A stretch of 44,006 bases of DNA from Spartobacteria bacterium (GTDB taxonomy: Bacteria > Verrucomicrobiota > Verrucomicrobiia > Chthoniobacterales > Chthoniobacteraceae), in assembly GCA_025355595.1 (NCBI GenBank), contig JANXZI010000587.1, positions 1 to 44,006 of the forward strand, read 5' to 3'. The first letter of the stretch is position 1. Each line of letters opens with the position of its first letter. Below, in pieces: positions 35,649-43,625 of this stretch. The position numbers and the translations under genes were made by a program. The notes under the pieces are model-generated. The model saw only the letters and a program-made list of their open reading frames with translations. It was not told the origin of the DNA and searched no databases.

Positions 35649-36632
35649 TCAGTAAATCATCGCCTCCGCGGGCGGCTCGGCCTTTTCGATTTTCTCGGCC
35701 TTGAGCACGGAGATGCGGCGGCCTTTCTCCAGCGGGAAAGTCGGGGTACCGGTGATTTTCACCCACGTCATCTCGGGGAAGACCGGGAGCTTTTCCGCCT
35801 CGACGAGCGTGGCGACAGGGCGGGCGTCGGCGGCGCAGCAGGTCATAAACATGCGGACGGCTTTGAAACGGTTGCCGGCGGCGTTGTTCGAGGAGTCGGG
35901 CATGAACTGGCCGATGAGCTGCACGCGCTGGCCCTCGAAATCCTTGCGCAGCAGATTGTCCTGCGCGGCGTAGAGGAGATCCAGCACCTCGGCGACGATC
36001 ATGCCGTCGGGCGTGCGCGTGAGGTAGTCGGTGACATTGCCTTCCGTCGCGGGCGGCGGCGATCCGGCGGGCGGTGCGGGCGTCTCGGCGGGCGGAGGCT
36101 GGCTGCCGTCCTTGGTCGGCAGTGTGAGGTCGGCGGGTTTGCGGATAGCGGCAGTTCCGTCCGCAGGCGGCGGCACGGCGTTCGGGATCTGTTCGAGCGA
36201 GGTAGCGGTTGCGCGCTTTGCGGCGGTGTTCTGTGCGGCGAGTTTCTTTTGGTTCTGGTACTGTTCGCGCGCGGCAGCGGGAACCTTGCCGTAGTCATTT
36301 GCCGACTCACAGTTCTGGGTGCGCAGTTTGTCGAGCGCAGTTTTCGAGGCAAACGGCGCGAAGGCGATGGGCAGCGTGATGACGGCAAAGGAGAGGATTT
36401 TCCCCGATGTGCGGCGGCTCAGCCCGTGGCCGCACGCGGATCCCGCGCAGCAGCCGGCATCCATGCGCGCCAGCACCATGACGACGCCACCCGCGAGTAG
36501 CACGGTGGCAGCAATGAAGGCGTAGATTTGATATTCGCGAGCGAGGAGTCCCGCCGGGGCGAGCACGAGGATGGTGATTCCCCATGCGAAGAGCGTGACC
36601 GCAGGCAGCCAGCGGGAGAAGAGCGGGTTCAT
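35649..36632 (-). CDS. TIGR03943/DUF1980 (YcgQ-like) membrane protein
   Basis: A 327-residue protein that accompanies YraQ/YcgR permeases. Residues 1-65 contain two membrane spans (AVTLFAWGITILVLAPAGL; YAFIAATVLLAGGVVMVLA), followed by a Cys-rich loop (DAGCCAGSACGHG). A further span follows (SFAVITLPIAFAPFA). A long Pro/Ala-rich linker (about 150-215) leads to a C-terminal soluble domain with FEGQRVQLIGQFMP and RMFMTCCAADARPV. The Cys residues could bind a metal. The start codon lies 15 bases after the permease stop, so the two are surely co-transcribed. Family members are thought to work with the permease in moving a small solute or metal, without proof. Confidence 0.85.
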   Translation of the reverse strand: MNPLFSRWLPAVTLFAWGITILVLAPAGLLAREYQIYAFIAATVLLAGGVVMVLARMDAGCCAGSACGHGLSRRTSGKILSFAVITLPIAFAPFASKTALDKLRTQNCESANDYGKVPAAAREQYQNQKKLAAQNTAAKRATATSLEQIPNAVPPPADGTAAIRKPADLTLPTKDGSQPPPAETPAPPAGSPPPATEGNVTDYLTRTPDGMIVAEVLDLLYAAQDNLLRKDFEGQRVQLIGQFMPDSSNNAAGNRFKAVRMFMTCCAADARPVATLVEAEKLPVFPEMTWVKITGTPTFPLEKGRRISVLKAEKIEKAEPPAEAMIY

Positions 36633-36647
36633 GGCGGGGAAGGTGCG

Positions 36648-37676
36648 CTATTTCGCGGCCGGTGCCAGAGCGGATTGCGCGGTGGGCGGACTGCCGTCGG
36701 ACGGTCTGCCCAGACGCTCGATGTCGCTCATGCGCCAGCAGATGAAGGCGATGATCGCGAACAGCATTGCCGTCATCACAAAAACGAAGCGCCTTTTGAA
36801 AATGAGTCCGTAGAGCCAGAAGAGCTTCAGATCGAACATCGGGCCGAAAACGAGGAAGCCGAGCTTCGACGCCATGGAGAATTGCTGGAACGCAGTCGCC
36901 GCGACAAACGCATCCGTGGTGCTGCACAGGCACAGCACCGCCGCGGCGGCCATGAGCACGAAAATCGAGAGGAGCGGCTCATGCGCAAACATGGTGATGA
37001 CGGGTTCCCTCAGGCCGATGCAAAGCGACGCGACGCTCGCGCCAATGACAAAATAGAATGCGACATCCAGAAAATCCGCCACCGCCGACTGCGCGGCGAG
37101 CAGCAGCCTCCGCCGGGGTGTGGCCTGAGCGGCGAACATGGCGAAATCCTGCGGCTCCGTGCCGTCGCCACCCGCGATGCGCAGGCCGGTGCGGCGCGTC
37201 TCCGGCTCGGCCGCCAGCAACGCGGGCTGGAGGATGCGCCGCTGCGGGATCCGCTGGATGATGAGCGCCATGAGCACCGCGACGCCAAAGCCCATGCCAA
37301 GCCGCAGCGTGGTGATGAGCGCGGCATCCTGCCCGGCAAACGCCTTCCACGTGCTGAGCGCCACGATGGGGCTCACGATGGGCGCGGCCAGCATGTAGGC
37401 GACGGCGCAGGCGGCCGGCATGCCCTTTTTCAAAAAACGCCGCACCACGATGACACTCCCGCATTCGCAGATCGGAAAAACGATGCCCAGCAGGGCGGCG
37501 ACGAACACGGCGGCGACGGGATTTTTCGGGATCAGCCGGGTGATGCGCGCGGAGGAAACATACACATCCACGAGCCCGGAGATGAGCGAGCCGAGGAGAA
37601 GGAACGGGATGCCTTCAAAAAGAATGCTGAGCAGCGCGGCGGAGAAGGCTCCGAGGTTGAGATTGAACCAGCTCAT
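36648..37676 (-). CDS. YraQ/YcgR-type permease (ArsP-like, DUF318)
   Basis: A 342-residue polytopic membrane protein with about eight spans. The signature block is VFVAALLGIVFPICECGSVI, with the conserved Cys-Glu-Cys, followed by VRRFLKKGMPAACAVAYMLA and APIVSPIVALSTW. A second half mirrors the first (LMAAAAVLCLCSTTDAFVAA). A cytoplasmic loop of about 50 residues separates the halves. ArsP-branch relatives export methylarsenicals; the YcgR branch is of unknown substrate, perhaps a metal or thiol compound given the Cys pairs. It is the promoter-proximal gene of a pair with the DUF1980 protein. No arsenic regulator or other resistance gene is nearby. Confidence 0.88.
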   Translation of the reverse strand: MSWFNLNLGAFSAALLSILFEGIPFLLLGSLISGLVDVYVSSARITRLIPKNPVAAVFVAALLGIVFPICECGSVIVVRRFLKKGMPAACAVAYMLAAPIVSPIVALSTWKAFAGQDAALITTLRLGMGFGVAVLMALIIQRIPQRRILQPALLAAEPETRRTGLRIAGGDGTEPQDFAMFAAQATPRRRLLLAAQSAVADFLDVAFYFVIGASVASLCIGLREPVITMFAHEPLLSIFVLMAAAAVLCLCSTTDAFVAATAFQQFSMASKLGFLVFGPMFDLKLFWLYGLIFKRRFVFVMTAMLFAIIAFICWRMSDIERLGRPSDGSPPTAQSALAPAAK

Positions 37677-37800
37677 CGTGCCGTGGTCGCGCGCGGTTCG
37701 TGGTGAAATGTCATGCTCATCATTCCGCGAAATGTCCGCGCACTTTGGGAAAAACGGATCCCGGGTTCATCTCCGAATGCTGCATCACGGAAAACAAACG

Positions 37801-37878
37801 ACCACGGATTACACGGATGGCACGGATGAAAAAGTGGTTCGCAATTCTTCTTCCGAAACAGCCGCGCCATCCGTGGTT
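37801..37878. repeat. Intergenic repeat, CACGGAT word family
   Basis: The left arm ACCACGGATTACACGGATGG then CACGGATG (37801-37828) is a row of CACGGAT words; the right arm GCGCCATCCGTGGTT (37864-37878) pairs with its first part only. The element lies between the permease start and the rmuC stop. The right arm seems to have been shortened. Confidence 0.6.
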
Positions 37879-37926
37879 GCAACCTTCCGCGCCATCCGAG
37901 GACTGCGGGATCCTGCGGAATTCGCG

Positions 37927-39396
37927 TCATGGCTGCGCCGGTTCGCTGGCACCGAGCAACTCCGGAGCCTGGAGGCTGCGCGCCATCTGTTCGAGCGGCT
38001 TCGGCTCCTCGATTTCCTTGCCGCCATTTGCCGCGTGCAACTCCTTGAATTTGCGCGCAGTCACAAAGACGCGCGTCTCGAGCGAACGCGTCGCATCGTT
38101 GTAGGCATCCACCGCGCTGCCGAGATTTCTTCCGACTTTTCCGAAGTGCTCGCCGAGCTTCGCCAGCCGCTCGTACAGCTCCGCGCCGAGTTCGCTGATC
38201 TGCTTGGCATTTTCCGCGAGCTTCTCCTGCCGCCACCCGTAGTGGACGGCGCGCAGCAGCGCGATGAGCGTCATCGGGGTCGTGAGCATCACGTTTTTCT
38301 CAGCGCTGAATTCGATCAGCTCTGGGTCGTGCTCCACCGCTGCGCCGAAGAATGTCTCCGCCGGCAAAAACAGCACGACGAACTCCGGCGCCTCGCCGAA
38401 TTGCTCCCAGTAGCTTTTCGCCGAGAGCGCCCTGATGTGTTCGCGCACGGCCTGTGCGTGCTCGCGGTAGGCCGCGGCGCGCACCGTGTCGTCCAGTGCC
38501 GAAATCGCGCGGTCGTACGCGCTGAAGGGCACCTTGGAATCCACGACAATCGTCTTTCCGCCGGGCATTTTTACGAGCATGTCGGGGCGCAGCCTGCCGC
38601 CTTCGCCGTCCGCGCTCTGCTGCTCGTAAAAATCGCAGTGGTCGTGCATGCCGGCCAGCTCGACGACCCGGCGAAGCTGGATCTCGCCCCAGCGCCCACG
38701 TGCTCCCGTCGAGCGCAGCACGCTCGCGAGGCGGCCCGTCTCGCCGCGGAGCTGCTGCTGCGTTTCGCCGAGGGATTTCACCTGTGCGATGAGCCCCTCG
38801 TAAGCGCCGGCGCGCGTCTTCTCGATCTCGTTCATCTGCGTGTCCACGCGCGCGAGCGATTCCCGAACGGGTGCGAGCAATTCGGCAATGGCCTGCTGCT
38901 TCTGCGCGAGATCGCCGGTCGCCTTTTCCTGGAATTTCCCGAGCGTCGCATGTGCGAGATCGAGGAATGCCGCGTTGTTCTTTTGCAACGCCTGCGCGCT
39001 CAGCGCGTGGAATGCGTCCGTCAGTTTTTTCTGCGCGTCATCGAGCAGCGCGAGCTTTTCGATCGCTTGCTCACGCTCCTCGGAAATCTGCATCTCCAAC
39101 GCCGCGACGCGCGAATCCCCCTCCCCTTTTGTCCGGCGCAAATCCGCCAGCGCCCGCTCGTGCTCTGCACGTTCGCCCTGCAGGTCCGCCACTCTCTCGC
39201 GCGCCGCCGCGTCGTTCGCCTCCGCCGTCGCGAGACTCTTCGTGAGCGTGAGTTTTTCCTCCGCGTGCGCGGTCTGCAGGCGCGCCTCAGATTCGGCCAC
39301 GGCACCGGCGATCCGCTGCCTGCCAAACAGCCACACCAGCCCAGCCCCCAGGGCGCCGCCACACAGCGTCGCAGCGATGATTGTCGTCTCGTTCAA
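37927..39396 (-). CDS. rmuC: RmuC family recombination-limiting protein
   Basis: A 489-residue protein with an N-terminal membrane anchor (TIIAATLCGGALGAGLVWLF), a coiled coil of about 200 residues rich in Glu, Ala and Gln, and a C-terminal RmuC nuclease-like domain: GARGRWGEIQLRRVVELAGM, RLRPDMLVKMPGGKTIVVDS and the acidic-Lys cluster DSKVPF that fits a PD-(D/E)XK-type fold. In E. coli, RmuC limits inversion at short inverted repeats. I place the start at TTG 39396, just before the anchor; longer readings enter the antisense of the next gene. The gene sits in a window unusually full of inverted repeats, which is notable given the family role. Confidence 0.88.
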   Translation of the reverse strand: MNETTIIAATLCGGALGAGLVWLFGRQRIAGAVAESEARLQTAHAEEKLTLTKSLATAEANDAAARERVADLQGERAEHERALADLRRTKGEGDSRVAALEMQISEEREQAIEKLALLDDAQKKLTDAFHALSAQALQKNNAAFLDLAHATLGKFQEKATGDLAQKQQAIAELLAPVRESLARVDTQMNEIEKTRAGAYEGLIAQVKSLGETQQQLRGETGRLASVLRSTGARGRWGEIQLRRVVELAGMHDHCDFYEQQSADGEGGRLRPDMLVKMPGGKTIVVDSKVPFSAYDRAISALDDTVRAAAYREHAQAVREHIRALSAKSYWEQFGEAPEFVVLFLPAETFFGAAVEHDPELIEFSAEKNVMLTTPMTLIALLRAVHYGWRQEKLAENAKQISELGAELYERLAKLGEHFGKVGRNLGSAVDAYNDATRSLETRVFVTARKFKELHAANGGKEIEEPKPLEQMARSLQAPELLGASEPAQP

Positions 39397-39480
39397 AGTC
39401 GCGCCATCCTGCAAAGGTGTCGCGATGCTGGCAAGGTCGGCGGTGTCCCGATTTTGCAGCGCGGTCCAGAAACCGCAGAG

Positions 39481-39556
39481 GAACACGGAGGCATTCACAG
39501 AGGAGCACAAAGCCTTCGTGATTCCTCTGCGCTTCCTCTGCGTCCCTCCGTGGTTC
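39481..39556. repeat. Intergenic inverted repeat, CACGGAGG/CAGAGG word family
   Basis: The left arm GAACACGGAGGCATTCACAG then AGGAG (from 39481) pairs imperfectly with the right arm ending CTCTGCGTCCCTCCGTGGTT at 39555. It occupies the divergent space between rmuC and the large exported gene, so it would sit in both leaders. Confidence 0.65.
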
Positions 39557-39645
39557 AAAAAAGGGTCACTGCCGCAAGGGCGCAATGCCGCACAGCACGA
39601 TTGGTGGTTTTCTTTTCTGCCGGATTCGGCGATGCACGCGTCCCC

Positions 39646-42201
39646 ATGTCCGCACGCCCTGGAATATTTTCCGCCACTTTGCTCCACGCAAAAATCTGCG
39701 CGCTGCTCGCCGTGGGCATCCTGTGCGCGACCGGGACGGCCTTCGCCGGCGGCGGGCCGGAGAACACGCTCATCGTGGTGAACGCCGACTCGTGGGCCTC
39801 CACCTTCATCGCCAACGAGTACATCGCCGCGCGCCACATCCCGCCGGCGAATGTCGTGCGGCAGCACAATTTGCCGGACTTCGAGCGCATCGGCGTCGAG
39901 GACTTCCGCACGAAGATCCTCTCGCCGCTGCTGCGCACGGCGGAGCAGCGTGGGATCGCGCCGCAGATTGATTGCGTGCTCTACAGCGCGGATTTCCCGT
40001 GGGCGGTTGACGTGAGCCCGGACATGGCCGGCAAGCAGTTTTCCAAGGCGATCTCGCAGCCAGCGTCCATCAATGGCCTCACGTATCTCTACCAGCTCAC
40101 GATGGGAAAGAACCCGCAGTACCTCGGGCTGAACGCGAACTTTTACTGTCGCCAGCCACTCCTCACGCCGCACGAGCCTGCGTGGAGCGACGGAGATCGG
40201 AAAGTTTATGCGGAGGCTCTCGCCGCGCTTCGCGAGAAGTCGCCCGCCACGCCGGCGACTTCCGACAACACTGTCCCATCGCCGCCGAAGCTGTCCACCG
40301 ATCCGGCCACTGCCGACGTCACGCTCCAGCCGGCTTTGAAGAAGCTTCTCGAACTCAAAAAGAGCCACCCGACGAGCGCCGAGTTGCTCTACAATATTGC
40401 CTGCACCTTCGCGCGTGTCGGCAAACTCGACGACGCCGTCGGCGCACTCCGCAGCGCCGTGGACAACGGATGGTGGGACATGCGAGCCGCCGCCGCCGAT
40501 CCCGATCTCGCTGCCATCCGCAGCCGCGAAGACTTCGCCATCCTCGCGAAGCGCGCGAAGCTGACGAAAATCGAACTCGCGCCGACACTCGGCTTCCGCG
40601 CCAGCGCGGGATGGCTGCCGAACGGCCAGTGGGTGCAGCCGGACAAGGGCATCCACTACATGCTCTCCGCGGTGCTCGCCTGCACGAGCGGGCGCGGGAA
40701 TTCCGTGAATGAGGCGCTGGCGTCGCTGCAACGATCGGTCGCCGCCGACGGCACGCGTCCGAAGGGCACGGTCTATTTCATGCGCAACAGCGACGTGCGC
40801 TCGACCACGCGCGAGTGGGGATTTTTGCGCGCCACGGAAAAACTCCGCGACGCCGGTGTGTGGGGCGTGATCGAGGACGGCGTGCTGCCGTTAAAAAAAG
40901 GCGATGTCGCGGGCGTCACCATCGGCAGCGCCGATTACTCGTGGGCCGCGAGCGGAAGCACACTGCTGCCCGGAGCGATCGGCGACAATCTCACGAGCTA
41001 CAGCGGCGCGATGACCGAGTCGGACGGTCAGACACCACTCACGGAATTCATCCGGCACGGCGCGGCGGGTGCGAGCGGCACCGTCACCGAGCCATTTGCG
41101 ATTCAGGCAAAATTTCCCACGCCGTTCATCCACTGGCACTATGCGCAGGGCTGCTCGTTGGCGGAGGCATTTTACCAGTCGGTCGCGGGGCCATACCAGC
41201 TCCTCATCGTCGGCGACGCGCTCTGCTCGCCGTGGAAGAAGGATCTCACCGTGCTGCCCGGCGATTTGAAACCGGGCGTGATTTTGAAAGGCCGCGTCAG
41301 CATCCTGCCCACGTCGCGCTCCACCGACGGCATCACGGCGGGCGCATTTGAATGTTACCTCGACGGTCGCCGCGCCGCTGCATCGTTGCCGGGAAAGCCC
41401 TTCGACTTCAACACCGCCGACACGCCCGACGGCCCGCATGAAATCGTGATCGCCGCGCTCGGCACCGATGGCCCGCTCACGCGCGGCAGCGTCCGCATCC
41501 CGGTCGTGGTGCGAAATGGCGAAACGGAACTCCGCGTCAGCCCGCCACCAGCCTCCGTGCCGTGGGACCAGTCGCTCGAAATCTCCGCGCGCGCGCCCGG
41601 TGCAAAGGCGATCCTCATTTTTCAAAACCTCGATGAAGTCGCGCGCATCGAGGGCGAGAGCGGCGTCGCGAAGATTGACCCGCGGGTGCTCGGACAGGGC
41701 ACGGTGCGACTCCACACGGTCGCGGTGCTCGGCGATGCAAAGCACGTCACCGGCGAGCCAATCACCGTGAAAATCAAGCCGCCCGCCGCGCTCCCGCCGC
41801 CGCCCGCATATTCGCGGAAGCCGTATGCGGATGGATTCATGGTGACAAATTCCGAAGGCAAAAAAATGATCGTGCAGAAGGCCACCGACGACTGGCTGAA
41901 GACCGCGGGCGTGAAGGACGGTGAGACCTTCACCGTCGAGGCGTGGTTCCTCACCGCGACGGACGACGTGTATCAATTCCAACTCCACGGCGCATCGGCC
42001 CTGCGCCTCTCCGTGGACGGCCAGCCGCAGAACTGGCCGCACGGCAGCGAGTGGTGGTTTGTCCCCGTGCATCTCGCGCCGGGCCGGCACGCCGTGAAGA
42101 TCGAGGGCCGGGCCAATGCCAACCGGCTCGACGTGCGTTTCGGCGGCCCCGGTTCCCGGCGACTGGACGGCGCGCACTTCCAGCATCCGAACGACTACTG
42201 A
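39646..42201 (+). CDS. Large exported TIGR03790-like protein with C-terminal PA14-like domain
   Basis: An 851-residue protein. The signal peptide ends near residue 36 (ILCATGTAFA). The N-terminal domain opens LIVVNADSWASTFIANEY and IAARHIPPANVV, the pattern of TIGR03790 proteins. A Pro-rich spacer is followed by a TPR-like pair of helices (HPTSAELLYNIACTFARVGK), and then the core resumes (KGTVYFMRNSDVRSTTREWG; HYAQGCSLAEAFYQSVAGPY; LLIVGDALCSPW). Two Ig/Fn-like stretches lead to a PA14-like beta sandwich (VEAWFLTATDDVYQFQLHG). The function is unknown; the family is common in myxobacteria and the PVC group and is probably surface-bound. ATG 39646 was chosen for the signal peptide; the much longer upstream frame is antisense of rmuC. 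A polytopic membrane gene follows after 72 bases. Confidence 0.75.
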   Translation: MSARPGIFSATLLHAKICALLAVGILCATGTAFAGGGPENTLIVVNADSWASTFIANEYIAARHIPPANVVRQHNLPDFERIGVEDFRTKILSPLLRTAEQRGIAPQIDCVLYSADFPWAVDVSPDMAGKQFSKAISQPASINGLTYLYQLTMGKNPQYLGLNANFYCRQPLLTPHEPAWSDGDRKVYAEALAALREKSPATPATSDNTVPSPPKLSTDPATADVTLQPALKKLLELKKSHPTSAELLYNIACTFARVGKLDDAVGALRSAVDNGWWDMRAAAADPDLAAIRSREDFAILAKRAKLTKIELAPTLGFRASAGWLPNGQWVQPDKGIHYMLSAVLACTSGRGNSVNEALASLQRSVAADGTRPKGTVYFMRNSDVRSTTREWGFLRATEKLRDAGVWGVIEDGVLPLKKGDVAGVTIGSADYSWAASGSTLLPGAIGDNLTSYSGAMTESDGQTPLTEFIRHGAAGASGTVTEPFAIQAKFPTPFIHWHYAQGCSLAEAFYQSVAGPYQLLIVGDALCSPWKKDLTVLPGDLKPGVILKGRVSILPTSRSTDGITAGAFECYLDGRRAAASLPGKPFDFNTADTPDGPHEIVIAALGTDGPLTRGSVRIPVVVRNGETELRVSPPPASVPWDQSLEISARAPGAKAILIFQNLDEVARIEGESGVAKIDPRVLGQGTVRLHTVAVLGDAKHVTGEPITVKIKPPAALPPPPAYSRKPYADGFMVTNSEGKKMIVQKATDDWLKTAGVKDGETFTVEAWFLTATDDVYQFQLHGASALRLSVDGQPQNWPHGSEWWFVPVHLAPGRHAVKIEGRANANRLDVRFGGPGSRRLDGAHFQHPNDY

Positions 42202-42273
42202 GTCTTCTGCTCACGCACCCGAAGTGACGGCTATTTCGCATGGGCGCGATCCTTGCTAAGTCGAGCGCAGCCC

Positions 42274-43497
42274 ATGACCGAGTCCGCATCCAGACCAAGC
42301 GCATCGCGCGTGTATGTCCGCGCCGTGCTACTCTCGCTGCTCGTCGTGACGCTGCTGAAAATCATCTGGGCGCTGAACAGCGCGGGCAGCGTGGACATGG
42401 TGCTGTTTTATAATTTCGGCAAAGGCGTCGAGCAATACGGCCTCACCGAACTCTACAAGATGGACGAGAAGTTCAACCACACGCCACTCACCGGCGGGTT
42501 CGCGTGGCTGCTCTATCACATCGCGGGGAATGACAAGCTCATGTTCGCCTTCCTGCTCCGACTCGCCGGCATCATCGCGGATGTCGCGGTGGTCGCGGCG
42601 CTGCTCCGCTGGCGTGCAAAGCTCGGCCATCTCCCGGCGTGGTGGGCGCTCATCGTCTTCACCGCGAGTCCCGTGTCGCTCATGGTCTCGGGCTTCCACG
42701 GCAATGTGGACCCCGTCATGGTCGCGCTGCTTTTCCTTGCGACACTCGCGGCGGTGATCGAGCGCCCCGTGCTCTGCGGCGTGCTCTTTGGCCTCGCGGC
42801 GAATGTGAAGATCGTCCCGATCATCGTCTCGCCGGTGTTCTTTTTTTTCTGGCTCGGCCGCGCGAATCCCCTCCCCGGCCTGCTGCGATTCATGGTCGCC
42901 TCCGGCTCGGTGATGCTCGCCGGCTGGTCGCTGCCGCTCATCGTGTGTCCGCAGGATTACCTTCACAATGTCTTCGGCTACGGCAGCACATGGGGCGTGT
43001 GGGGCGTGCCGTATTTCCTGCGTTTCACCGGATGGGATGCGGTGCAGAAGATCGGCTACACCGGTCTCAGCACCGCGCAGAATGCGATCGCCGCCGTGCT
43101 GAAGGTGGCGGCCATCGGCGGAATTTTCACCGTGGGCTGGCTGCGGCGCAAAGCGAAGCCCGCCGAATTCGCCGCCACGGTCGGCATCGCGTGGCTCGTC
43201 TTCTTCATCTGCGCGCCGGGCGTGGGCGTGCAGTACATGGTGTGGCCCGCGCCGTTCCTGCTGCTGCTCACCGCGCGCGGATTCGCGGTGTTCACCGCCG
43301 CGGCCACGGCATTTCTGTTCGCGTTCTACCAGACCGCATCGGTGGACGCGCGCATGCCGTGGTTCTTCGCAAATCCCAGCAGAGCCGAGATGATCCCGCT
43401 CTGGAGTGCGTGGGCGATGCCCGCGTGGCTGGCATTCTGCGGCACCGCCACGGTGCTCGTGCGGCAGCGCTGGCGCGCCGTGCGGCAGGCCGTGTAG
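42274..43497 (+). CDS. Polytopic glycosyltransferase-like membrane protein (GT87/ALG6-like)
   Basis: A 407-residue protein with about ten membrane spans. After the first span a loop carries SAGSVDMVLFYNFGKGVEQY, and the third region has VSLMVSGFHGNVDPVMVALL. This acidic-His pattern (GxHGNxD) is typical of GT-C enzymes that use polyprenyl-phosphate sugars, such as the ALG6/ALG8 and GT87 groups. Later spans contain VKIVPIIVSPVFFFFWLG and GVGVQYMVWPAPFLLLL, also common in GT-C proteins. It probably adds a sugar to a lipid or protein on the outer side of the membrane. ATG 42274 is chosen over the in-frame 42253 for a clean short cytosolic start. It may be co-transcribed with the large exported protein upstream. 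Confidence 0.78.
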   Translation: MTESASRPSASRVYVRAVLLSLLVVTLLKIIWALNSAGSVDMVLFYNFGKGVEQYGLTELYKMDEKFNHTPLTGGFAWLLYHIAGNDKLMFAFLLRLAGIIADVAVVAALLRWRAKLGHLPAWWALIVFTASPVSLMVSGFHGNVDPVMVALLFLATLAAVIERPVLCGVLFGLAANVKIVPIIVSPVFFFFWLGRANPLPGLLRFMVASGSVMLAGWSLPLIVCPQDYLHNVFGYGSTWGVWGVPYFLRFTGWDAVQKIGYTGLSTAQNAIAAVLKVAAIGGIFTVGWLRRKAKPAEFAATVGIAWLVFFICAPGVGVQYMVWPAPFLLLLTARGFAVFTAAATAFLFAFYQTASVDARMPWFFANPSRAEMIPLWSAWAMPAWLAFCGTATVLVRQRWRAVRQAV

Positions 43498-43532
43498 AGC
43501 GTGCCATACATTCTTCCGGCTTGATCCGCGGA

Positions 43533-43577
43533 GGGCCAACGGCCCGCGCCCATACCAGCCCGGGGCAACGCCCTGGG
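43533..43577. repeat. Two short palindromes between convergent genes
   Basis: GGGCCAACGGCCC (43533-43545) and CCCGGGGCAACGCCCTGGG (43559-43577) are back-to-back short hairpins with AACG or CAAC loops. They lie between the membrane protein and the integrase, both of which end here, and may act as a two-way stop for transcription. No U-tract is seen. Confidence 0.6.
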
Positions 43578-43625
43578 ATTGTGGCGAAACGAGCAAAGCC
43601 CTGAAGCAACGCGCCCTCGCGGGTT

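Noticed and set aside
37420..39645. Very long + strand open frame upstream of the large exported protein
   Set aside because: It is the antisense of rmuC and the permease region, is rich in Arg and Leu without motifs, and the signal peptide begins only at 39646.
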